DNA from: Lagopus muta
Taxonomy: Eukaryota > Chordata > Aves > Galliformes > Phasianidae
Length of the DNA stretch: 64,000 nucleotides
NCBI RefSeq assembly: GCF_023343835.1
Contig: NC_064437.1
Span: 19,277,501 to 19,341,500, forward strand
Direction: 5' to 3'
Shown here piece after piece: positions 50,065 through 61,700 of the stretch (the stretch's first letter is position 1; each line of letters starts with the position of its first letter). The translations under genes were made by a program, and so were the position numbers. The notes beneath the pieces were generated by a model, which saw nothing but the letters and a program-made list of their open reading frames with translations, was not told the DNA's origin and did not search any database.

Positions 50065-51812
50065 CAGATAGGGTTCTCAAGGCAAAGTTTTAAAGAAATA
50101 CCTGTTAATTATGACTCAGCCATTAGCATGTCTCCTTAAGGCAATATTCAATTAGTTTGCTAAACTGTTCTGTTTAAAACCCAAATGTACAAACTATTCA
50201 GTTTTCAAAAGCTGAGTTTAGTGTAATGCAGCTCATGAATCCTGAAAAAATTGGTAGGAAGGTGATCAGTAGTTTCTGAAATTAAAACCAACAAAAAAAG
50301 GTTCCCAGTTACCTTAGGTAGAACTCTGTGAACCAATTGGAAAGCTGCTCTAAAGTGAGAAGACCCTCTGAGGGAGTTCAAGACTCCCTCTGTTCTGTGT
50401 GGGCAATGAGTGTCTCACTCAGCAACCTTGAGGTGTGAGCACACACTGAAATTACAGCCACAAATAGAACTGCTCATACACGAAGCCTAAGTCACATGCG
50501 GACAGTCCACATCCAACAAATGACTCTCATAGACTCATAGTTCTCATTTTTAATATGGAAAGGAAATGAGACAACAATCAAATCTCCTTAGAAAACAACT
50601 AATGCTGTTCCTTAAACAACCGGTATTCCTCAAACTGAGTAATATTTAATGTTTGCTCACTGTGCAACAAGTTCTGTCTTCCCTGTTCAATTAGCCAAGT
50701 ATTCACATTGGAACAATATCAAAATGATTTGTATGGTCAACCTTCTACAAAATTCCTTTTATTTTTGTGTATGTGCTTCTCCATTTGTTTGAAAGGAGCT
50801 GTAGGTAAGATTTCACTTCTGCTATTGTAACTACTACCTTTGCTGTAACTATTATTATTATTGCTCAAGCGTCTCACTCCCTCTGTTACATCTAAAACTC
50901 CAGCAACTTTGTCATGCGTTACTACTATTACTACAAAGCAAGAAACTAACACTTTAGAGGGCCCAGTAACAATAAATACTGCAGACGTTGCTGGAATTAA
51001 ATAACATGGCACTTAGGAATATAGCTCATGTTTCTTTCTTCATTTACAAGATGCAGTGAGTCAGAAAAGTAGCACCAGAGTATGATTAAAAAGAAATGCT
51101 TTTTGACAGCCTGCTCTACAGTGAACATTGAGTCACCATCACCACCCCAGCATAGCATCATTTCTTCTTGATATTTGCCATTCCATAATTAGAACAAATG
51201 ACATGCTTGGGACGCAGCAAAATGTTTTTAGTTAATTTTCTTTTTCAACTCATTCACAGAGCCTTTACTGTTCTTGCTTCAAAAGGTAAGGCACACAGTC
51301 ACGATCTGTGCCGCCTCCATTTTAGAGACAGCTCTATTATTGTAAAAGTAAATGCCACCCACTTGCTAACAATGGAGACTAATTAACTCTGCAATTGCTG
51401 TTTAGAGGGTAAAAACTACACTGATTGCTCCAGTAGATATTCTACGGAGTCAAGAGGATTACATATTAGCCTTCCCTGGCTCCAAAACAGTTCCTTCCAC
51501 CCTTTTCCTCCTCCCCCCCACTTTTTTTTGTTGTTGTTGTTGTTTAATTTCAGCTCATTCTGCTCAGAACTGTTATTTATGTGATGTTTTATGTAAAAGT
51601 ATAAACGGTCTCTGTAGTAACTGGTTACGAATCTATTTGCTAAAAAAAATGTTTTTGGAATACTTTTTGTGCATTCTTTCAGCCAGTTTGCAAAGTGTTG
51701 ATTTTAAAAGCAAAATCTGTACTTGAACTTCTTGTAAGCAGGTCAATTAGTAAACTTTGATTTTAATAGCTATGCTGAAAACTAGCAGAATGTAGATTCT
51801 TTAACTATATAA
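50065..51812. other. AT-rich unique DNA, no gene seen
   Basis: Includes a 91-codon minus-strand frame at 50737-51012 with an asparagine/serine-rich centre that I do not recognise, and a C-run, T-run and (TTG)n cluster at about 51512-51543. No transposon identified. Confidence 0.55.
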
Positions 51813-51863
51813 CACTGAAAAGGAATCTTCACTGAAAAGGAATCTTCACTGAAAAGGAATCTT
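51813..51863. repeat. Three perfect tandem copies of a 17-bp unit
   Basis: CACTGAAAAGGAATCTT occurs at 51813-51829, 51830-51846 and 51847-51863 without a mismatch, and is followed by CAC, the start of a fourth unit. Perfect identity implies recent expansion. Copy number is probably variable. Confidence 0.97.
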
Positions 51864-51894
51864 CACATCCCACTTACATGGGTATAATTTACTT

Positions 51895-51920
51895 AAAAAA
51901 AAAAAAAAAAAAAAAAAAAA
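51895..51920. repeat. Poly(A) run of 26
   Basis: A pure A homopolymer about 30 bases after the 17-bp tandem repeat. Confidence 0.93.
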
Positions 51921-53652
51921 GCTCCATAAATGTGCACTTTACTTTTTAAAAATCTATTAAAATATAAACAAAGAAAAAAGGTGCTACATAAATATGCAAT
52001 TCATTCGATGAAATAAGGCAACAAAAAAACTAATGGCCAAGGCTCACAACGCTGAGGTTTGCATCTGATGGAAAAATCTTACTTACAGTAACATCAATAC
52101 AAATTTTGCAGATCAATTAATTACTGTCAGGATTAATAGCATACACAAGATGCAAAAAAATACCTAGTCTGGTTTTAAATCAGCAATGTTATGTGAACTC
52201 TTTGTTCTCAGCGAATACTGGGTAAATAGCCGTGCATTAGTCCCGTGCAGCTGGATGTTAATTACATCAGATGCGTTTATGTTTTTTAGCTTTTCTGGTA
52301 GGACAGGATTGAAAAATTGAAAGAATAAAAATATATATTTAACTAAGAATTAGAATAACTTGATTGATTCTGCCAATTTAAAATTTTAATAACTAATATA
52401 ATCCTTGAGCTAGGTGATAGATTATATTTCCTCTATACATGATTATCCGGAGAGACATTAGTAATACTAATTAACAAACAGGGATAAATGTTAGTGATTA
52501 ACCCTTATAATCAGTCCAAGTAAGGAGAAGTAGTTCATTTAATGTTTTACTGAAACTCATTAGAAATCAATAAGAAATACTTGTGTAGAAACTCAATGTT
52601 CTAGAGATTTTAGGAATTGCTTTTGGGCTATAAATAAAATTAAGACTGCTATATCTTTAGGGCAGTAATTTCATTACATACAAATGTAGCACCAAATATT
52701 AAAAAAGACTCTATATATGTATAAGATCTATAATACAAAATACATAAATGTGTGAAAACGGAAAAAAAAATAGAAAGAACCTATTATTATCTAAGTAATT
52801 CACTTTACATTTTTACCTAGTATAAGTGCAAGTATGAAATCTGTTCTTGTTTTCCATAGAATGTTCATAACTTATGTCAGTGTAAATCTTATTTGTAATC
52901 ATTAAACATTCTTTCAACCCTCTCCCAAACTGTGGTCAAATTTTCTTTTCAATGAACACATGTAAGTTCTAATGGAAGTTTAGTCTGTACATCAAAGCAA
53001 GGCCAAGTCACTTCATGTTAAACATTTAGTTACAGATTCTTAAAGAGTTTGATGTATGCTCTAATGTGCTAATTACTTTGATAGTGAACAACTTAAAAAC
53101 TTCCAGATGACAATGAAATTGGCGTTCTGACTAGAAAATAAAAAGCAGTGCACATGTAAATTCCCAAATAGATAATACTCAAATAGCTACAAATTCACGC
53201 GCAGTACAGTACAACACTCTAAGTTCTTCAAACCATCAAATATGTCTTATTTCTAACAGACAAGCTGTGTTTCAGGGTCTATGCTTTCAGCCTACATCAA
53301 TGACTTTTAAACATTTTATCTTTTGATGGGCATCTTTAATTTTTTCTTTTAGAATATTGTATCCTGTTAAGTGTCATGTGCCAGAGTTTGTAGGAACTGT
53401 GCGTATGCTGTTTGTGTTGTGTTGATAAAAATAAAATGACAGTGGAAATAAGTATGTGGGACTGAATGACAACCAGAGAGTAATTAAGAAAGAACAGCTT
53501 GATTCAGTAGGACCAGAAACGTGCTTTGTAGGTCCGTTTTTCTGAAGCTAGAATGCTACAGATAAGAGCTTTGAAATTAATCTAAAAAGTTAATCTGACT
53601 TGCATCCCATATTCTGCCATTGTCTCATCTTTGGCCTGCAGTGTGGTTAGAA
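51921..53652. other. AT-rich unique DNA, candidate conserved stretches
   Basis: No gene recognised. The stretches at about 52080-52330 and 52430-52560 have motif-dense, non-repetitive composition and are discussed among the findings. Confidence 0.5.
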
Positions 53653-54025
53653 GCATAGACTCACCAAGGTTGGAAAAGACCTCTAAGATCATCCAGTTCA
53701 ACCATTCACCTGCCATCAATACTTCCCAATAAACCACGTCCCTCAGTACAACATCTAAATGTTTCTTGAACACCTCCAGGGATGGTGATTCAACCACCTC
53801 CCTGGGCAGTCTATTCCAGTGCCTGGCCACTCTTCTGGAGAAGTATTTCCTAACGTCCAACCTGAATCTTCCCTGAAGCAACTGGAGACCATTCCTCCTA
53901 ATCCTATCACTAGTTACATGGGAGAAGTGGCTGAACCCACCTCACCATAACCTCCCTTCAGGGAGTTTTAGAGTGCAATAATGTCACCCCTAAGCCTCCA
54001 GATTGAACAATCCCAGCTCCCTCAG
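53653..54025 (-). mobile_element. CR1 LINE, 3' end with C-terminal ORF2 remnant, reverse orientation
   Basis: The minus-strand frame (53582-53881) carries the conserved CR1 ORF2 C-terminus: [20 protein letters not shown], then [20 protein letters not shown] and a V-LRDVV block, with no stop in this part. The 3' tip lies near 53653, where the plus strand reads CATAGACTCACCAAGGTTGG, a variant of the CR1 terminal block. To the right (about 53881-54025) the plus strand continues with the CCATTCCTCCTAATCCTATC block and then a CCAGATTGAACAATCCCAGC-type block, both CR1-like. Substitutions and small indels close the frame, so it is not functional. It is directly followed by the reverse-transcriptase fragment at 54026-54310 in the same orientation. 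Confidence 0.95.
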
Positions 54026-54310
54026 GCCATAGGTTACCAGCTTCTCCAGGAGAATACTGTGGGAGACAACATCAAAGGCTCTGCTGAAGTCTAGGCAGGC
54101 TCTGTCCACAGCTTCTACCTCATCCACCAGGTGAGTCACTTGAAGAACACAGAAGGAAATCACATTGGTCCCGCACATGCCATGTGATCTCCCTAAAGAT
54201 AATCTGCTCCATAACCTTCCCCAGCAGTGAGGTCAGACCAAGAGGCCTGTAACTCCCCAGATCCTCTTTATGACTCTGCTTGTAGAAGAGAGTCATGGAC
54301 AGTCTTTAGC
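54026..54310 (-). mobile_element. CR1 LINE, reverse-transcriptase fragment, reverse orientation
   Basis: On the minus strand this encodes the CR1 reverse-transcriptase segment with a LDFSRAFDVVSHSILLEKL block (the finger/palm motif that contains the first catalytic aspartate), preceded by AVDRACLDF. Further into the fragment (about 54180-54300 on the plus strand) the conserved sequences CATGTGATCTCCCTAAAGAT, CCATAACCTTCCCC and GAGGTCAGACCAAGAGGCCT belong to the more N-terminal part of the same domain. Relative to the CR1 layout as I remember it, the second catalytic region (FADD) and the thumb are missing between this fragment and 53653-54025. A smaller block of a few tens of bases also seems deleted near 54160-54172. 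The copy is dead. Confidence 0.92.
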
Positions 54311-54891
54311 AGTACATTACAAATTACAATGAGAGGCACTGCTCCTTCAATAATGTTATAGTCCAAAACTATCTGGCTAGGTATTTGCTTGAGTAGCAAT
54401 TGCAACAAAACTGACCTATGAAAAAAAGGCCTGATACCTGCACTCGTTCACTGACAATAAACTAGATTGAGGCATTCTGAAAACTGCAAATGTGGGAGGA
54501 AATGCAAAGAGAGAATTAACCATCCATAGAAGACATGATAAAGCTATTTACCGGATGAAAGTAATTAATTCTGCATAACACCTGGAAGCCTATACAAAGT
54601 GGCTGATAGGTGCAGGAGAGCATTTAATTAAAAAGAGGTCATGTATTTACAACATCATATTACAATTGATGGTACAAAGAAACAAGAATTAGAATTGTCC
54701 TATGGCAACACAAGATCTGATCAAATCTCATTCAACTGAAGCTTTTCTTGTTGTAGATGTTAACTCTGTATATTCTGAAGTTGATAATAAACTCATACAG
54801 TAAGTGATGGCTTCCTTGTTACTTGGAAGTGCCATGATAAGCTGGAACAACCATTTTCTCTGAGGGGTTTCCACTATCCAATTCCTATAGG
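54311..54891. other. AT-rich unique DNA, no gene seen
   Basis: No recognised feature between the CR1 remnant and the following A-rich run. Confidence 0.6.
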
Positions 54892-54930
54892 GAAAAAAAG
54901 GAAAAAAAAAAAAAAAAAAAAAAAGGAAGG
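54892..54930. repeat. Poly(A) tract broken by GG (23-nt pure run)
   Basis: GGAAAAAAAGG is followed by 23 A (54902-54924) and GGAAGG. An all-purine simple repeat. Confidence 0.93.
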
Positions 54931-57900
54931 CAAAAGGATCCCCCTGATCCCCTTATTATCTCAGCCAATTAGCCCACAACTAGTTCACTTTTACCAAGCC
55001 TTTCAGCATCACAGTCTTACAATTTGCACCAATTGTGAAGGGTATTTGATACTTTTGTTAAACTGTTTGTATCTACAGTTGGCAACTTCTAGCTGTTGAT
55101 CTATTCCAGAGAACTTTTCCCTGAAACTAAGTCACAGAAAACTTGCATGCTGCCATCAGCAGGAACAGCACTGGTATTAAAGCATAAACCATATGGATTT
55201 TACATGTAATTGTTATTTGCTTAAGTACTGCTAGACTGAATTCTCACGTGTTCCAGTGTGAATCCTTTTTCACTCATACTACATCAGTGCTTCACAGCTG
55301 AGTCTCCAATTATTTAGTTTCAGCCCTTGTTGAATCTGTAGTTAATCTAAAAGCAAATATATCTTTTCATTTTGTTTCTATGTGAGATAAGATCTGGGAA
55401 GCTAAATGTTGACGAAATTTCTAACTGCCAAATCTAATAATATCTTCAAATGTAGACATAAGGAAAAAAGACTAGGAAAGCATCAGGGCATGTCCAATAA
55501 TCCTGCTGTGAGAGAACAGAAAAATAAAGTATTTAGGTTTCAGAAAACAAATCTGAACTCATCTTATCATGGTGCGTGTGTCTTGTCTATTCACACAGGA
55601 CAGGAAAACAAAAGGAATAATTGAAGATTACAAGATCCGTGACAGCATGAACAAAGTTGCCAAAGAAATGTTCACGCTGATTAAAATCACTAAAATGTCT
55701 TTTCATATGTAAAAAGTTTGTGATGCGTATACAATTAACTCAGTAACTATTTCAGCCACAAAATCATTTGCAATACAAGGTCTTAATTCTACATCCCTAT
55801 GTTATATTTTTATAAATCCCAGTTTCCTGAACTCTGCTACTCAGACAGTCCATTCAGCTTTTACCACTTGACATAGTCTCACAATATACCTCCAGGCTGT
55901 ATATAGGACTACTGCCATCTCATCCTCCAGAAGACGGGCAGGAAGCAAAGCACTTTTCTTTCACCACCATGCATAAATATCATTTCCACTAACAAGAACA
56001 GTGTCTTCTTTCAAAGTTTGATTTACAGGTGCTATAAGGCCATTGTACTGACTGCATGTCAGTCTCCAAGGAAACTAGTATCATATGTATTCTAGAAGCA
56101 TTCGTAAAAGAAAAGAAGTCTTGTTAAAAATATTCTCAGCAAAACCTCTGCTATGAGCAGAAGCAAAGTTCAAGGTCTTCTGTTGAATAGTTGAAGGATG
56201 CTGTGTTCAAATAAAAGGCTCCTAAAGAAATAATAGCAGGTCAAGCTAGGAATCTGTCTGTTGTACAGACTGCAGTTTTGAGAGACTCAGAAATTGAGAA
56301 AAATAATCTATTTAAAGTTTTACAAAGGCTCAGTATTATTTTATAATTCTACCTAATTTTAGACTGGTATCTCTTCTGTATACGTAAGCATTGGAACTTT
56401 CTACAACATGTATGCTTTTTGCTATTACACTTCTCAGCCCAATTCATCTCAGATTGTACTGTATTTCCAAGTTGCTTCTCAATCTCTATCTACAATATTT
56501 GTCTCTCATTTATATCATCTCTGTGAAGAAAAGCACAGGATATCATGTCGCAACCAAGAAGACTGCTGTTCTCTCTGCTCCCAGGAGCCAAGCAGCTGGC
56601 TGTCCTTCAGCAGGAACCAGTGTTCTGTGCAGTGCAAAGGCTCTACTGCTGGAAAAAGTGCCAAATGAAAGGCATACAATTCCATGATCATTAATAATTT
56701 TCTGAGGCATTTTCAGAGTATGTGCAACGTCATACTTAAACTTTAAGTGAGAACCCAAATTTCCCTTTTGCATCCTGTAACTTCATTTTTTTGTATTTTA
56801 AGAAAGGATTTTTAAATTTTTTTTTTTATTCTAGAAGAAGTTTCATTCAGAACCGCTGAACTAAGCCCAGTGTAAAGTTTAAGTTAGTAAAGCAGTAATG
56901 TGTGAACATGGGAAGTCAAAGACTTTAAGAAGTTTCACTCACATTCAGCTATCATCCTCTCTGCATAAGCATATCTGTGGACACATATAACTGCAAGAAA
57001 ACATTTAAAGACTGAAGAAGGAAGATAACTTCAGGCATGATTAAAGTTCAAATGTGATATTGAGTAAATTGATGGAACTGGAAGACAGAGGGAAAAGGTT
57101 AAAAACAATGTACGGAGTTAGAACAACTCAAATGATTAAAAACAAATTATTTTTTTTTTAATTATTCATTTCAACTTTTTAAATTTGAAAAATAACTTGC
57201 TGGAGTTAAGCTCTCCTTTGCCCCTGTACTCCTTGCCTTCACCTTTCAAATCCAGATCCTTAGGATGTGCAGAAACGTCAGTCTTTCTAATGGATTGGAA
57301 AAATGAAGCATGCAGTAGTAATTCAGAACATAGTCAACCCACAGTTTTCTTCAGCAGTTTCATCAAATTCAAAAGGGCAACATCTGTAAGGTTGGTATCA
57401 GGCACATTTCCAGAAAAGGATCCTTTATCAAATAGCAGTCATGTACACATTAAAACTGGCTTATATTTTTTTATCAGAGCTGGCAATAGGATCTTAATAG
57501 ATTGACAAGACTGTTGTGGCAATATTGGTTCCCTAACCACCTACACCAAAGCAGATTACTTGAAGTTATCACTGTATCACTCTCCCATTATGAAATGTGA
57601 TTTAACATCACTCTGTGCAACGTGAGAATGTTTACAAATCTTTTATGTTATCCTTTTACATTTCTTATTGAATTTGTTCTGCATTCGCAGTGGTCTATAG
57701 ACCTTTTTTATGTTAAGCTAAAACATTTTAAGTAAACACAGATACATTTTCCTATCTCCACATCCTACATGAAAATACAATTAAATTTGCAATATTTTTT
57801 CAAATGCTAACACTTCATATGATTGCAAATGCTTAAAAGTATCCATCCACAAATATACTGCCAGAGATATAATAGAAGAAAAAAAATTAGAATGCTTTAA

Positions 57901-58753
57901 GGAGGTTTTTTTTTTTCTATTTTCCACAAAAAACATGCTTTGCAACAAAAGAGACAGCTTATGTGAGTTTGATATGCATATGTATTCCTTTCTATGCATT
58001 CTTATACATCTGAATAGCATTCTCGTTGATAGAAAACACAAGTCTATTTCTAACTCTTGAAAACACAGACAGGGAATCTGACAAGCCTGCTTAGAATTAA
58101 GTGGAGAAAGCAAGAAAAGTCAGATATTCTAAAGGTTTTAACTGCTAAAGTAACAAATGCAACTGTAGAATTTGCATATTCTTCCTCTGAAAGGTGATCA
58201 ATCTATCAAATAACAAAGGAATTAAAAAGCAATGTTTAACCTTAACAAATTCCAGTTCTATAGAGAGGGAGACAAATAGGGAGCAGAAATAAATTTACTT
58301 CACCTGGAAACGATGCTGATTTAAGTCAGTATCAGAGAAAGTGCTTATAAGTGTATGAAGAAATAAAGTAGTATTCAGTACAATTATGCTCATTGTAAGT
58401 AACTTACCAAAGTGAATGACAAAAGTAATCAACAGAACAAGTTAATTTTCAAGGAAACCACACAAAGGATAAATCAAACTACCCCTCTTAAGATCATTAA
58501 CTTTTAAAAATGCTTGATGGCTTTACACAGAGAAGCTCAAGAGATAAGCTTCTCTAATTGTAGTAAAAAAATAATAATAATAAAATGAGAACAGATTTCT
58601 CCTGCTATCATGTTGGAAACTAGCCTGTGCAATACAATACCAGGGCAGTAATCACTATTCCGACTGGCATCAGACCACACTGAATCTACTAGCCAATCTT
58701 CCTTCCAAGTGCAAGAGAAAATCCTGTTTGTATTCAAATCTGAAAGATTTGAC
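54931..58753. other. AT-rich unique DNA, no gene seen
   Basis: Largest frames are 57185-57505 (plus, 106 codons) and 57781-58113 (minus, 110 codons); neither is recognised and both lack coding context. T runs near 56815-56828 and 57149-57159. A slightly GC-richer patch at 56550-56650 is covered by frames on both strands, which is typical of composition rather than coding. Confidence 0.55.
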
Positions 58754-58779
58754 AAAAAAAAAAAAAAAAAAAAAAAAAA
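58754..58779. repeat. Poly(A) run of 26
   Basis: A pure A homopolymer preceded by GAAAGATTTGAC and followed by GCAAATCACTTTC. Confidence 0.93.
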
Positions 58780-61700
58780 GCAAATCACTTTCTAGGTGCA
58801 TTAAATTCTGACTAAGCCTTTCAGTTACTCATTTTAGCCCTCCTCTGTACAACAACCAGTAACAGGAAAATAAATCTGTGGCAGTATTAGTTCAAATAAT
58901 AAAGCCTTAATGATTGACCAGGTATTAACAACAGAATGATTCTGGAAACAGCAGAGACGTTCTTATTGGATAACTTTAAAAGTATTTTTAAAGCTTCCAG
59001 TAAAATAAGATATAGCAATAAAATTGATTGACCAGTGTATCAAGATTAATCATGTTTTTATTATTGTAGAATTGAAACGGAGAAAGAAGATAGACTTCAC
59101 AGCTTAAGCAGTAATTGGGCACAGCAGTCATAAAACGGGGATTATAAGGTTATGGATAATTTGAGAATAATGGAAAATTACTTCAGGAGTTAAATTAGCT
59201 TGTTTTCGTATTTTAGATCAAGCAATTTGGAGGGGCTTCATACTGAATCCCGAGAATGGACACATGCACATTACTAGTATATAATTCATTTTCTGCTCAC
59301 TAAAATAAAGGGCTAACTCTCCTTTATCCCCAACCACACAGACTGAACATCTTTAAAACTCATGTATTACCTGAATACGGAAGGTATTTTTTAATCTTTA
59401 TTTTACAAAATGTTAAAAAACACGTCTGCCACATAATCGAAGGGAAAGGAAAAGATAAATCTTAGATAAAAAATATGGGTTTTGAGCAACATCTACTGGG
59501 CTCTAAATAGATGCTTAGTTTTATTGACACTTCCCACAACAGTTACTCAAAACACATTAATTATTTACCTTATCACCATTATGAATGTAATTATTGTGTT
59601 CCTTTAGTGTCTATTCACGTAGATTACACATCCTAACCAAAACACTTCATTGTGTAAGTGATAATACTAGCTTCTAGGAAATAGATGTTAATGTGCTGAG
59701 CACCTCTCATCTAGTCCCAAGATTTTCAAATGCTAGGAGGATAATTATTGGATCTAATGAATTTTGAAATAAATTATTTGATGCTCAGAGTAATCATATG
59801 TACAATTGCACTACTGCATGCTACCAGTATAAATAAATTGAATTTGTCTTGTCTGACCTCATGAAAGGGAGAAAAGTGCACTGGGCACACATCACAATCA
59901 GAGAATATGGTTTGAACTGTTAAGTCAAAGGTCATTTATTTCAGTAGGATCAGAAGCATCCTTTTACTCAGAAATACACTCTCAGATAACATTACTACAT
60001 TCTTCTTTTGGACACAACAAGCCCATATGTGATACAACCTATTTCTGTTTAGACTGAATGATTTTCTGCAGAATAGCTTCTGCAAATCTAACAAACATAC
60101 AATACAAATAAAGACCAAACCAAATCTGCTGCTACATTTTCTTTTATTTCTGATTTACAACCACCTTTCAAAATTATCCAAGAGCATCATCCTCTGTGAG
60201 AGAAAAATGCCCGATCTTGTAAGATTCGCTATTCCAATTCTGCTCAAAATTACCACTTTTGTCATTCTTTTCTCCCACAAAATTGAACATTTCTCTGCTT
60301 AGCAAAGTTAGCAAACATTACACAGTAAGCAAAGACATTCCATACCGCTCTGAAAATAGTCTTCACCTAACACTTGTAGGTTGTTGGAGTTACTTGCCTG
60401 TACCACCAGGTAGAACAAATTTGGTGAGCAAATAAAAAGCTGATATCACTGCATAATTTTCATTTTTTCTGCTCTAACAGAGCTGTGAATCCCATCTTAG
60501 CCATGGTAAACCAATATAGTAACCACTTCAGCTACTCAGCTATTCATAATACTCGAAAACTAGATTTCCCATTGCATTTTTTCTCCACCTGTCTGCATTT
60601 CAATAACTTGGAAAGGCAAAATATATATGTTCCTATGATTATGTGTATCTACCTCTATTGGGATTCTTTTTATTTATTTAACCATTTAAAACATTTCAGT
60701 CATTAACTGAAATCCATTGTTACCTGAAAAAAAAACCCAACGCTTTTTATGACAAAAAAGGAGGACTCCCATTTGAAAAAGCAAAAAATTTACAGTGATA
60801 CAACATCTATGATGTAATGTTGAAGTTTAATGTCAATCTTTCCAGCTTACTGACATGAAAGTTTAGATTTCATTGTAAACTTTTAAAGAAATTGAAAAGA
60901 TGCCTCTAAACATGCATCATGCTTTAAGATTATAAAGGTCACTTCTACTAAATCCCTGCTTATAAGAAAATTACAATGCATGTGCATCAACTTCTAATTT
61001 TATTTCTAGTTCAGTATTTTTTTTTTTAATTATTTCCAATTTCTGTTTACTATTCATTCACAGTCATTCCTATTGTTTGGATAGATTTTTTTTTATTACC
61101 CCTTTGTTATCTGCAAGAAAAAGACAGAAGAGTAAGAACTATCACTATGAAACCATCAGTGATCTCTCAATTTACAAATATGCATATCCCCAAATTAACA
61201 CCTCATTAGTGTTCCAGGTAGCTTTAATAGGCACTTTATTCCTTGACCTACATGTTTGCAACTATGGACCAAGAAACATCTAACATAGATCAAGTACAAC
61301 AGAGGTTGTGTTCCAAGATCACGAGCAATAATCCTGAAACAGAGAGCCTGTGCTAACTCCAAGCAAGGAATGAAAACTTTATGACAACTTACTTCAAAGA
61401 GGATCTGCAGTATCTTCCCCATTTGTACAGAAAATTGAGATTTTTATTTTCTGTCCTTTAGAATGAAATAAAATTCAATGGAGGTGAAGACAGCTGTTTG
61501 ATGCCTAAGAGACTGGGGTAAAATTGGTAAGTAGAATAGCTGCAAGGAGGTGCCTACCGGGACGCAGTGGAATGACAAAATCACAGAACACAGGTCTCTC
61601 ACCTTCCAGTACATCCCTCAGCTACTTCCAAGGGGTTACTAAGGCTCTTTCCACTGTGGGGATTTTCTGCTGCTGCTAGACATTTCAGAGTTAAGCAGTG

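Noticed and set aside
49924..50139. 71-codon glycine/arginine-rich frame
   Set aside because: It is a translation of the G-rich island.
50737..51012. 91-codon minus-strand frame with an N/S/Y-rich centre
   Set aside because: No recognised domain. The centre comes from ATT-type and GTA-type short repeats, and no conserved context is visible.
57781..58113. 110-codon minus-strand frame
   Set aside because: Unrecognised, AT-rich codon content, no context. Treated as chance.
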